DNA of 20,398 bases from a virus. Position 1 is the first letter of the stretch. The number at the start of each line of letters is the position of its first letter. Below are positions 8,394 through 16,311 of this stretch, piece by piece. The notes beneath the pieces were generated by a model. That model ran no database searches. It saw only the letters and a program-made list of their open reading frames with translations, and was not told where the DNA came from. The translations under genes were made by a program, and so were the position numbers. The stretch is from IMG/VR virus record IMGVR_UViG_3300030382_003232, positions 1-20,398 of that record; one strand, 5' to 3'.

Positions 8394-8857
8394 TAAGTTT
8401 CCTTTCCTACTAAAATATCTATTTTACACACTTGACCTGCAGCTGATGACTTAATATCTACAGCATTACCATTTAATCCATTTGTTCTTAATAAAGTGGC
8501 ATCCCCTACTTTAGTCAATTTTAATTCTTCAGTAGAACCATCTAGCATAATTATACAATCGCAAGCTGGAGCATTAGCACCAGTGGCCTCAACAATCTTT
8601 ACTACTAAAAGGTCAACAGTGGCTCCTAATGTTAAAACAGTTAAAGCATCCAGACTTTGATTAGAAGTTGTAGTCTCAACTCCGAGTGCAGCAGCTACAT
8701 TATTTATACTAGCACCACAAAGAGCCGTTCCGCCACCTCCTATTGATTTGTCAATTTCTGAATGAATCGACTTAACTGTATTGTTTGTATCACTTAGCTC
8801 TACTTCTTCTATTGGTGTTGCTGAAACAGAATACTGAACTGAAACTGTTGTAGCCAT
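8393..8857 (-). CDS. Hypothetical structural protein, 154 aa
   Basis: It starts at ATG 8857 with a strong SD (AGGAGG) lying at the end of the 513-aa gene, and ends as TAATG into the 87-aa gene. The protein is Ala/Thr/Val-rich and beta-like: MATTVSVQYSVSATPIEEVE, then VKSIHSEIDKSIGGGGT, with CDCIIMLDGSTEELKLTKVG near 100-120. The second half reads like a simple beta-sandwich. There is no membrane span or signal peptide. It lies between the coiled-coil virion protein and the adaptor, so a head or neck surface protein is a reasonable inference. No family is recognised. Confidence 0.65.
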   Translation of the reverse strand: MATTVSVQYSVSATPIEEVELSDTNNTVKSIHSEIDKSIGGGGTALCGASINNVAAALGVETTTSNQSLDALTVLTLGATVDLLVVKIVEATGANAPACDCIIMLDGSTEELKLTKVGDATLLRTNGLNGNAVDIKSSAAGQVCKIDILVGKET

Positions 8858-8858
8858 T

Positions 8859-10400
8859 TTAACCTCCTATTAACATTTGTAGCATTTGTGCATATTGTTG
8901 TTGCAATCCTTGTAATTCTCCCATCAGTCCTGCATAACTTTGTTGGTGACTTGCCATGGTTGCCTGTTTTTCCTGAACTTCTGTACTCACCTGAGCACCA
9001 TAAGTTTGTACCTCTGCTGAATACTTTCCCATTTCTGACTGAAATAATTGCATATCAGCTTGAAATTGCTGTACACTATTCTGTAACTCAATCTGAACAT
9101 CTTTGCTCATATTAGCCTGCTGAACTCCAAAATCTGTTGTAAACTGTTGAGTTGCAACCTGCATATCTTTCTGAAAATTTTGTGTTGTCCTTTGTACATC
9201 CTCTTGAAATACAACCTGCTGTTCATTAAATACATTTAAATTATTCTGCATATCTGCTTGATATTTCTGAAGACCAAGTGATTCTTCACCCTGCCACTGT
9301 GTTAGTCTTGCCTGATTCTCCTGTACCCTTGTACCAACCTCAGCTTGATATTTCTGGAGGTCAGCAGAAAATATCTGTAGTTTATGAGTATCTTCATGCT
9401 GTTCTAATTGTGCATTTTGTATTGCTACTTGTAAATCAGCCTGAAATTCAGTATTTGCATCATTAAACTCCTGTACTCCAGATTGAAGACGAGCACTAAA
9501 CTCTTGAATTTTTGTTCCTATTGCCTGTACTCTTGCAGATAACATCTCTGCGTCTTCTTCATCAGTTATCCATTTTTCAATGTCAGCATAATCTAAAGAT
9601 GCCATTGGTGGAGGAGTAAATACTGGTACTGAACTTGGTACTTTAATTGAATGCTCTCCCATTATTGGAGCTACAGGCGGGACAGGATAGTCATGAGAAA
9701 TCCCAGTTAGGGTAGATATTGTAAAAGTTGGAGGTATAAAAGCAGGAGCACTCGCTGTGAGAGCTGCCATATCTGCTATATCAATAAATGGGCCTACCAA
9801 ATCTGCAACTTCAGCATTCGTATAACTAAATGTAGGAGCACTCGGTGTAGCAGGAACAACACTTATTATTACTAATGGAGTCATATTAGCAACCCTAAAC
9901 AAGTGTATCTGATTTATCCTACACTTTATAGCCGCTCCTAAAATAACTATACTTTCATATTGTATGGGTAATATTGTTCCAGAATCTACAGCCCCACTCC
10001 CTGTCCCATTAATTAATCCCGGAAAGGTAACATTCATCATTGTTCCAGTTGTCTCTACACCATTTGCTACAACAAATATTTTTCCAGCTTCTAAATAAAA
10101 GACAGGGTCTCGTGATGTAGCATACTTTATAGACCCAACATCCTTTACGGCTGCTACATTAACTCTTGGAACCTCTGTGGCTGCATAACCATCCTTATGA
10201 ACAGATATAACCTTTTCATTAGATATTGTTAAACCATCAGAAGAGATTTCTGTAGCCTCAGCCATTTTCCCTAACTTTTCAGGCGGTAGAAGCGTCAAGA
10301 ATTCACTGGCGGATGTTGTTAATGCATCCTCCATAAGAGAAGTGTCACTTATTGTGCCTACTAAATCTTGAACTCTTGAACCAAATGTTCCTAATGCCAT
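8859..10400 (-). CDS. Long coiled-coil virion protein, 513 aa
   Basis: The N-terminal ~265 residues appear globular, with a Pro/Ala-rich stretch at about 183-265 (VVPATPSAPTF; PVPPVAPIMGEH). From about 285 to the end it is an almost uninterrupted Gln-rich helix. Recurring motifs (FQADLQ, YQADMQ, FQEDVQ, FQKDMQ) place an aromatic or large hydrophobic residue at 369, 380, 391, 398, 409, 420 and 431, mostly 11 apart with one step of 7, so the coil is hendecad-based. It ends YAQMLQMLIGG. The ATG overlaps the stop of a 43-aa ORF as TAATG. Position between capsid and adaptor genes suggests an internal/ejection or neck protein; no enzymatic motif (lysozyme, protease) is seen. Function unknown. Confidence 0.75.
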   Translation of the reverse strand: MALGTFGSRVQDLVGTISDTSLMEDALTTSASEFLTLLPPEKLGKMAEATEISSDGLTISNEKVISVHKDGYAATEVPRVNVAAVKDVGSIKYATSRDPVFYLEAGKIFVVANGVETTGTMMNVTFPGLINGTGSGAVDSGTILPIQYESIVILGAAIKCRINQIHLFRVANMTPLVIISVVPATPSAPTFSYTNAEVADLVGPFIDIADMAALTASAPAFIPPTFTISTLTGISHDYPVPPVAPIMGEHSIKVPSSVPVFTPPPMASLDYADIEKWITDEEDAEMLSARVQAIGTKIQEFSARLQSGVQEFNDANTEFQADLQVAIQNAQLEQHEDTHKLQIFSADLQKYQAEVGTRVQENQARLTQWQGEESLGLQKYQADMQNNLNVFNEQQVVFQEDVQRTTQNFQKDMQVATQQFTTDFGVQQANMSKDVQIELQNSVQQFQADMQLFQSEMGKYSAEVQTYGAQVSTEVQEKQATMASHQQSYAGLMGELQGLQQQYAQMLQMLIGG

Positions 10401-10531
10401 TACTTCTTTTTATCCTTTTTTCGGTTATTGAATTTAACACCTTGAACAGGCTTTCCAATATCCGAACTGTAAACAACTCTTGTTTTTTTCTTTTTACTCA
10501 TAGTAGTCATGGGGGGTATCGAGCCCCCCAT
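10400..10531 (-). CDS. Small very basic protein, 43 aa
   Basis: ATG 10531 has SD AGGGA eight bases upstream. The product starts MGGSIPPMTTMSKKKKTRVV and ends in NNRKKDKKK, with basic residues clustered at both ends. Its TAA overlaps the 513-aa gene start as TAATG, the junction used repeatedly in this operon. Two in-frame ATGs further in (10510, 10501) could also be used but lack an SD. The start codon itself forms one base of a GC-rich hairpin (10509-10531). Function unknown; such basic peptides may bind nucleic acid. It would be missed by a length cut-off. Confidence 0.55.
   Translation of the reverse strand: MGGSIPPMTTMSKKKKTRVVYSSDIGKPVQGVKFNNRKKDKKK
10509..10531 (-). promoter_or_regulatory. 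GC-rich hairpin over the start of the 43-aa gene
   Basis: A perfect 8-bp inverted repeat (ATGGGGGG / CCCCCCAT) has a 7-base loop. On the minus-strand transcript the first ATG of the stem is the likely start of the 43-aa ORF. No T-run follows on either strand, so a standard intrinsic terminator is unlikely. It sits just after the capsid and decoration genes, where a stem could protect an RNA 3' end, slow transcription, or hide a start codon. Confidence 0.5.
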
Positions 10532-10578
10532 AACTTTAATCCCTATATGACGCTATTACCTCATCAATTTTAAGATTT

Positions 10579-11025
10579 TTAGGACGGGTCCTTACCAATT
10601 GCACCAGTAAAGTCTCCACTTGACATACCTACATTACCTTCATCGACAATACAAGTTAAGGTAATCGTATTAGCACTCTCATCTTCGGCTGCAAGCCACC
10701 CTATGTAATAATAAGGCATTGGATACGCATTTAAGTCCAATATATCTATATTATTACCTGTTGCAGTAATATCAGTAACCAATCCATCGGCTACTAATTC
10801 AACCTTCGAACCACCTGCTTCCCAAGCCCCATGTAACGATATGTCTAGATTAGCACCAGTCACAGCACTAGCATTTAAGATAACAGTTACTTTTTTTTCT
10901 GCCAGACTAGAGTCAAAGCTAAAAAAGTCAATTTCGCTACTATATCCTGTTGTTGCACTTGCTGGTAAAGTAGATGTTTCTTGATACACAGTTTTCCCAT
11001 TTGCACTTGTTTTAGTAAAAGCCAT
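10579..11025 (-). CDS. Probable head decoration protein, 148 aa
   Basis: This small Ala/Thr/Asp-rich, beta-patterned protein (MAFTKTSANGKTVYQETSTL; VTVILNASAVTGANLDISLH; PYYYIGWLAAEDESANTITL) follows the major capsid gene by 11 bases with a very strong SD (AAGGAGGT). High-expression signals and a place directly downstream of the capsid gene are typical of decoration proteins, which sit on the outside of the shell and stabilise it. No family is recognised from the sequence, and a minor head or tail protein is the alternative. No signal peptide or membrane segment is present. Confidence 0.6.
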   Translation of the reverse strand: MAFTKTSANGKTVYQETSTLPASATTGYSSEIDFFSFDSSLAEKKVTVILNASAVTGANLDISLHGAWEAGGSKVELVADGLVTDITATGNNIDILDLNAYPMPYYYIGWLAAEDESANTITLTCIVDEGNVGMSSGDFTGAIGKDPS

Positions 11026-11036
11026 TTTCTACCTCC

Positions 11037-12452
11037 TTAACTAAACTTCAATACAGCGTGTGTTTCAGGAAGAGTTACTTCTAAACCAGCTTCAGTAATA
11101 ATCTGGTCACGTCTTCCATCTTCATCGTTGTCTTGAATGTTCGTTTCAATAAAGGTGTCACGACTAATTCCATTACCTACCAATGGTCTGTAGGCAAGAT
11201 TCTTCATGTCCACAGCCATACAATAGTCTTCCCAAGGTCCGCGGAACAAAGGCTCAGCAACGAAGTGAAGATTACCATATATTGTATTTACCACTGTTAC
11301 GTTATGGCCGAATGAGCCCTTAATGTTCTGAACATCAAGCCTGTATTGTGAGCTCCCAACTGTGTTATTCAGGAATCCGCCATTCCCTATTTTATTCAGA
11401 TAGGTAATAACCTTTCTTGAAGATAAAACGAGTTTATTTCCGGAGTTTCCGCTCTCTGGTGCAAAGAAGTCTTCCATTGCATCTAAGAAAGCATCATATC
11501 CTGAACTGGCGTAGGTCATGTTATAGACCTTTCCATTAACTTCAGTGTAAGGAACTATTCCATGAGTATAACGTCTTATTCCGGCAGCCTCACTTGATGA
11601 ACCAGTAACACCTTCGGTGCCACCCGGGGCTCCACGTCCAAATAAGAACGCTTGCTCCATGTCCATTTTGTGTTCCATGAGTTTTTCAGTCCATACACGT
11701 TTGTACTCATTTGCAATCCCACGATAGACAGTTGCCTGTGAAGTGCCTGAAAAGAGATTCATTGCAGTTTTGAATATCTGACAATATCCTTCTCTATCAA
11801 ACAGAGCATCTTCCCAACCAAGCGGAGCTTTTGACCCCTCTGCCCATGCAGTACCAATTACCTGACCGGGGGCATCATCTGCGTGGTCATCGTCAGCACC
11901 TTTAGCGGAACCAATTAGCATAGCATCACCTGCAGTAATAGTCGTATCACCAGCAGTTGTGTCATGAACGATTTTCCCAGCCACTGAAGACGCACCTTCA
12001 CCTGTAAGAACAGTCATTCCTCCTGAATCACTATCTTTTATCCTGTAAACGAGTACTCCATCAGTTGACTTAACCGCAATTACCGCTCCCGGTATTATGA
12101 ATGGGCAATGCTGTCCAGCAGAGACCATCCCTTTGTCATCGTAACCACAATCAAAAACCATATCAACTGTAGTTACGGCACCTTCAGCCAAAACACCCTC
12201 TGCTGAGAGTGTACCTTTGACTGAAAAATTCCTTCGTTGCCATTGATGACGTTGTTCCAAGCTCTTAAACACCGGGTCATTGGTAGACTTTTTAGCTACC
12301 TTTGTTAGGTATGAAAAGAATGGAGACTGCTGTGGAGCAAGCTCTGAGATTCTCTCGCCAAATGCAAACATTCGACGATTATTATCAATTGAGATGCCCT
12401 GTACGCTCTCACCAAACGAAGGATTATATTTAGTTTGTCCAGCTTCTGGCAT
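11037..12452 (-). CDS. Major capsid protein, SU10/DUF5309-like, 471 aa
   Basis: The N-terminal arm contains MFAFGERISELAPQQSPFFS (29-48) followed by TNDPVFKSLEQRHQWQRRNF, resembling the SU10/DUF5309 group of HK97-fold capsid proteins (the F.ERI.EL.P..SPF ... W pattern). A helix at about 245-272 (ANEYKRVWTEKLMEHKMDME, then QAFLFGRG) also fits that family. Residues about 80-205 form a beta-rich insertion larger than usual (VIAVKSTDGVLVYRIKDS; TTITAGDAMLIGSA). It would build the icosahedral shell. The ATG at 12452 has a full AGGAGGT SD seven bases upstream, fitting a highly expressed product. Order is scaffold, capsid, decoration. The capsid role is confident from context and pattern; the family label is less certain. 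Confidence 0.85.
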   Translation of the reverse strand: MPEAGQTKYNPSFGESVQGISIDNNRRMFAFGERISELAPQQSPFFSYLTKVAKKSTNDPVFKSLEQRHQWQRRNFSVKGTLSAEGVLAEGAVTTVDMVFDCGYDDKGMVSAGQHCPFIIPGAVIAVKSTDGVLVYRIKDSDSGGMTVLTGEGASSVAGKIVHDTTAGDTTITAGDAMLIGSAKGADDDHADDAPGQVIGTAWAEGSKAPLGWEDALFDREGYCQIFKTAMNLFSGTSQATVYRGIANEYKRVWTEKLMEHKMDMEQAFLFGRGAPGGTEGVTGSSSEAAGIRRYTHGIVPYTEVNGKVYNMTYASSGYDAFLDAMEDFFAPESGNSGNKLVLSSRKVITYLNKIGNGGFLNNTVGSSQYRLDVQNIKGSFGHNVTVVNTIYGNLHFVAEPLFRGPWEDYCMAVDMKNLAYRPLVGNGISRDTFIETNIQDNDEDGRRDQIITEAGLEVTLPETHAVLKFS

Positions 12453-12487
12453 AACTAATACCTCCTATATTATCAATTTAACAGCCA

Positions 12488-13486
12488 TTACCAAGGATTG
12501 TTTTTGTTATAATCTTCGATAAGGCTATCCATTATTTGGTTTTCTGCAGACCCCTGCTGTGAGTTGCTTTGTCCGGATGCTACACCCATTGGGGCTGCTA
12601 CCTGTTGAGCTCGCTTAGTCTGTTCGAAAACAGGACTCCCTCCCTGAGGAGGAGCTGCTGGCCCACCGGTTCTGCCACCTTTTTCCATTTGGTATAACTT
12701 CCAGAGGTTATCGAGCGTTATAGAATCATCAGACGAGAATTTTTGGTAAAACTCACGCAGCTCTTCATCGGAAGCATTATATTCCTTCCTAACATGGTCT
12801 GCCATTTGGTTTAACTGATTATATTCTTGTCTCTGAGCTTCTTGCAGATTTTGCTGGTATTTCTGTTGTTCTATGAAATCCATCCTTTCTGCTCTTGAAA
12901 GTTCAGTCTGATATTGCGTATGCAATTGATTATACTCATCCATAGTGTCCCTCCACTGTTCCATGCTATCCATGTACTGAGCAGATTCACTCTGTGGGTC
13001 AGTATAAGCCTCTTCTCGATTGTAAGCTCTCGGCTTTTGGGGTCTCTCTGGTGGAGACGGAAAGTCGGTATTCTCTTTTTCCTGTGTCTGCTCCTGTGTT
13101 TGCTGAGTCTGCTGGTTCATGATGTTTAACTGGTTCTGCAGCAATTGATTTTGCTCTCGTACACTAGTTAAGTCATTCTTAGCCTTATCAGCCTGTGATT
13201 GCCAATACTGATAACGAACTTCTTCATTATCAGTTGTATTCACATCTTGAGGTTGCGGGGTTACAGGTTGAGTTTCATCCTCTGCAGGTGTACCCCTCAT
13301 ACTGTCTTGGGGGACTTGCAGTTTCTCTTCTCCTGTCGGAAATGCTTCCGACTGTTCGTCTACTTTCGTTCCGAACTGTACGACATCGTCTACAACGGGG
13401 TCTACTTTAGGGGCAAATTGTCCCAGTTCATTCCGGGGACGTCCTTGCTCTTCAGGTTGAGTATCCGTTAACTGTTGTTCTTCCAC
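12488..13486 (-). CDS. Probable capsid scaffolding protein, 332 aa
   Basis: This lies exactly between portal and major capsid genes, the usual scaffold position. The protein is hydrophilic and helical: an N-terminal disordered part with the motif GRPRNELGQFAPK (16-28), a Gln/Glu-rich coiled-coil region from about 88 to 240 (QNQLLQNQLNIMNQQTQQTQ), and a Gly/Pro/Ala linker before a short C-terminal helix (ENQIMDSLIEDYNKNNPW) that could bind capsid subunits. It starts at GTG 13486, chosen because SD AAAGGAG lies six bases upstream. Scaffolds guide shell assembly and leave or are cleaved before packaging. No protease gene is apparent, so release without cleavage is plausible but unproven. Confidence 0.75.
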   Translation of the reverse strand: MEEQQLTDTQPEEQGRPRNELGQFAPKVDPVVDDVVQFGTKVDEQSEAFPTGEEKLQVPQDSMRGTPAEDETQPVTPQPQDVNTTDNEEVRYQYWQSQADKAKNDLTSVREQNQLLQNQLNIMNQQTQQTQEQTQEKENTDFPSPPERPQKPRAYNREEAYTDPQSESAQYMDSMEQWRDTMDEYNQLHTQYQTELSRAERMDFIEQQKYQQNLQEAQRQEYNQLNQMADHVRKEYNASDEELREFYQKFSSDDSITLDNLWKLYQMEKGGRTGGPAAPPQGGSPVFEQTKRAQQVAAPMGVASGQSNSQQGSAENQIMDSLIEDYNKNNPW

Positions 13487-13510
13487 GATAATCTCCTTTG
13501 GTAGCTTCCT

Positions 13511-15676
13511 TTAGTTGGCCTTCTTGGAAGGTGTACTCTTTTTTGCTTCATCTTTGGAAGCCTCCCTGACTTCCTTCTTTATCTGGCCCATTGCGTCATC
13601 AAGGCGTTTCTCAAAGACTGTTCCAGCGGCTTTCGCCTTATTGGAGGTTGAGTCTAATCCAGCCTTAAATTTTTCTAATTCTGCCTTTTGTTTGGCATGG
13701 TAAGCTTCTCTCTCTCGAGTCTGAAGGTCACCTTGTAATTTTTTAATCGACTCTTGTGCCTGCTTAAGCTGTGTCTGTAGCTTCTGTATCAAGTCAGTCC
13801 TTTCTAAGACTCCCTCCATATCAAATACCTCTGTCTTTTTCAGAACTTCCATTTTGTCAATAATACCCTTTTCATAAGCATCCATATACATTTCAAGCTG
13901 AGCATATCTATTAGTTGGAAGAGTAGACCCGGTTACAACTATCACATCATACTTTCCAACGTCCAACCTGTGAATAACATTAGCCAATTGACCTTTGTCA
14001 TCATAAAGTTTTTTATTGATAGCAAACTTACTCATTGAGTTATTAGGTCTGAGTAGCCTAACATACTTCTCTTCCTTATAAAGTTGTTGCATCATAGGAA
14101 TAGCTATCTCCCCTACTCTCCTTAATCCAACCTCAATATCCATTAATTTGCTTTTCATCTTTCTTTGCCCAAATTCATCAAGACTAATCGTAGCCTTATA
14201 TGTATTAGGAGCAACCTGTGAGTTCCCCATCATCATTTCGTAGAGGCCTAATTGATGGTCTATGTCAGATTTAGCCGTTGTTTCGTTGGAGTAGAGTTCG
14301 TTCGGAAGGGGTGTTGGGGCTACTGGCACAGGTTGCCCTTGGTCGAAATCACACTCAATTGCTACACCGGGCTGAGCCCACTTCTCTTCAAACTCTTTCA
14401 TATCCATTGAACCAGCTGGTATGAGAATCTTAGTATTCGTACTTGTAGTAGCATGAGCGATAATTAAGGAACGAGTCTTATTGATATATTCCTGTAACCC
14501 TTTGACCATCCTAACATCAGATACAGGATATGGAGTCCTTGTATGCTGATTCATAAAAAACACTATAGGATACTTGTCAGTTGGCAAGAGCCTCTGATAC
14601 AGAAGCTTATCACCCATTATTACTGTTGTTTGAATTCTTTTTGTTGGGACAACTACTTCTTCTATCCTTCCCTGCTTTATAAGGTCGAATGCAGTAACTG
14701 TTTCAAGCTGGGGTGGCTCTGGAGGTAACACGCCTTTCTGTTCAGCCTGCTGTTCTTGTTGTGCATATTTCTTTACTACAGCATCAGCAACCGCTTTAGC
14801 CTGTTCTTCTTTTTCTAATATCTGACCATTGATAATCCAAAACTTTTTGTCAAGGAAAGCTGGCCAATTTGCTTCATCTAATAAATCTTCCTCCCCACTC
14901 CAGTCTAACTTTATTCTATGCATATTGACTACAACCTTAGAATACCTCTCATAACCTCTTACATACTCATTGTTTTTACCAAAAGTAACTCTCGTATCTG
15001 TCTCAGAAGTCTCTGGGAAAACAAGACCTATCTCATCTGTTCTGTCCGTAGTAGGTCTATCCGATTGCTGTGAATCTGTGGATGCATTCTTTATAGCCGC
15101 TTCATACATAGGATACAAACTCTCTGCCTGTTCCCTTGTAAATAGACGACTAACAATTATATTTTCAGCATCATCACAAAATCTATCCCTTGAATTAGGG
15201 TCAATATATATATCAAGTGGGTCAATATCATGTAGACAAACCTCTCCTTTTCCCATATCCATCATTGGGTCGATATAGACCTGCATAGCACCCATACCCA
15301 ATACATAGTAGTCATCGACTACATTCCTCAACACTTGGTCTCCATCGGAGATTTGCCAGATATATTCCAATAACCCATTTATTGCTTGAGCGGTCTTGTT
15401 ATCGCTATCCTCTCTTGGAGAAACCCTAAAAGAGGGTTTATTCGCTGTTATCATTGCCTTAGCAGATTCAACTGCTGGATGAATACGATTTATTACAATA
15501 GCTGCTTGACCTCTGCCCTCAAGAGTCTTTTTCTGTTCAGCAGTCCATTGACGACCCAATCTAAACTCTTTATCCTCCTGAGCCTGCTGCGCCCAAGTCT
15601 CCCTATTATTACTATAGGTTTTCCAGAGCTCAGTAGTCTCTTCTATATATTTACTATCTGTTTTCCCTTCAGCCAT
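13511..15676 (-). CDS. Portal protein, P22-type, 721 aa
   Basis: The length is near that of the P22 portal (about 725). The N-terminal region has W..AQ..DKEFRLGRQWTAEQ, then AAIVINRIHPAVESAKAMIT and NKPSFRVSP, the usual signature of large podovirus portals; YYVLGMGAMQVYIDP (about 122-136) and HDIDPLDIYIDPNSRDRF follow. A central helix-rich part and a C-terminal Lys/Glu/Gln coiled coil (about 630-700) correspond to stem and barrel regions. The dodecameric portal forms the DNA entry vertex and docks terminase. ATG 15676 overlaps the upstream TAA as TAATG, with AAGGGG as SD. The scaffold gene follows after 24 bases. No truncation is seen. Confidence 0.88.
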   Translation of the reverse strand: MAEGKTDSKYIEETTELWKTYSNNRETWAQQAQEDKEFRLGRQWTAEQKKTLEGRGQAAIVINRIHPAVESAKAMITANKPSFRVSPREDSDNKTAQAINGLLEYIWQISDGDQVLRNVVDDYYVLGMGAMQVYIDPMMDMGKGEVCLHDIDPLDIYIDPNSRDRFCDDAENIIVSRLFTREQAESLYPMYEAAIKNASTDSQQSDRPTTDRTDEIGLVFPETSETDTRVTFGKNNEYVRGYERYSKVVVNMHRIKLDWSGEEDLLDEANWPAFLDKKFWIINGQILEKEEQAKAVADAVVKKYAQQEQQAEQKGVLPPEPPQLETVTAFDLIKQGRIEEVVVPTKRIQTTVIMGDKLLYQRLLPTDKYPIVFFMNQHTRTPYPVSDVRMVKGLQEYINKTRSLIIAHATTSTNTKILIPAGSMDMKEFEEKWAQPGVAIECDFDQGQPVPVAPTPLPNELYSNETTAKSDIDHQLGLYEMMMGNSQVAPNTYKATISLDEFGQRKMKSKLMDIEVGLRRVGEIAIPMMQQLYKEEKYVRLLRPNNSMSKFAINKKLYDDKGQLANVIHRLDVGKYDVIVVTGSTLPTNRYAQLEMYMDAYEKGIIDKMEVLKKTEVFDMEGVLERTDLIQKLQTQLKQAQESIKKLQGDLQTREREAYHAKQKAELEKFKAGLDSTSNKAKAAGTVFEKRLDDAMGQIKKEVREASKDEAKKSTPSKKAN

Positions 15677-16269
15677 TAGTAATAAGCCCCTTGAGGTCGT
15701 GATTGACTATATTCGTCTCGTCCCGAACCTGTATTTGCTGCATTCTGTATATTAGAAGTTGTTGTTTGAGGGGCTCCTTCTGGAGATTGTCCAAAGCTCT
15801 TTAACATACTCCCTATTCCCTCTCCACCAGTAAAAGTATCCGAAAGTTCTCCTATCTTTGAAGTTACGTCTTCATCTGTCAGGTCCTCATTCATACCTTT
15901 CATAGCTTTTCCTAAGAGACCTCCTTGTTTGTTCCATTTCTGCATCTTCCCGAATACACCGGGCATACCCTCTGAACCACCAATATTAAGCAGCCCCTTC
16001 CCTTTTTTAAATTCTTCCTCAGGTATATCTGCTGGCCCAACACCGGGTGTCTCTTCAACATCGAGTGTAGGTGTTTGTACTGGAACAGTGGTTTTCTTTG
16101 CAGAAACATCTAGCTGCTCCTGTTCTTTATTAGGGTTCTCGTTGTAGAGTTCTTTATACTCTCCCTTATCTAAACCTAATTCAAAACCACCTTCCCCTTC
16201 AGGTTCAGGTCCAAAAGCATTATCCTGCCTTTCCTTCAGGTAATCGCCTATGCCAATCATGTTGCCCAT
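15676..16269 (-). CDS. Hypothetical protein between terminase and portal, 197 aa
   Basis: A Gly/Glu/Pro-rich, probably disordered protein: MGNMIGIGDYLKERQDNAFG, then PEPEGEGGFELGLDKGEYKE, a Thr/Pro/Val linker, a basic Gly segment (GKMQKWNKQGGLLGKAMKGM) and a Ser/Gln-rich tail ending SRPQGAYY. No domain is recognised. The start at ATG 16269 has a weak SD (AGAGA); ATG 16260 is an alternative. It ends in TAATG with the portal start, so the two are probably translated together. Position suggests a head-morphogenesis or minor capsid protein, but nothing in the sequence proves it. Confidence 0.65.
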   Translation of the reverse strand: MGNMIGIGDYLKERQDNAFGPEPEGEGGFELGLDKGEYKELYNENPNKEQEQLDVSAKKTTVPVQTPTLDVEETPGVGPADIPEEEFKKGKGLLNIGGSEGMPGVFGKMQKWNKQGGLLGKAMKGMNEDLTDEDVTSKIGELSDTFTGGEGIGSMLKSFGQSPEGAPQTTTSNIQNAANTGSGRDEYSQSRPQGAYY

Positions 16270-16311
16270 TACTTTCTCTTAGTTATAATCATTACTGAGT
16301 AAATTTAATCC

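Noticed and set aside
8880-9560. Repeated short CTG/TTG-containing units that look like a DNA repeat
   Set aside because: These are Gln codons and repeated FQADMQ-type motifs of the coiled-coil protein; no constant repeat with unique spacers, so not a CRISPR array.
10509-10531. Intrinsic transcription terminator
   Set aside because: The stem is strong but no T-run follows on either strand, and genes continue downstream with overlapping starts.
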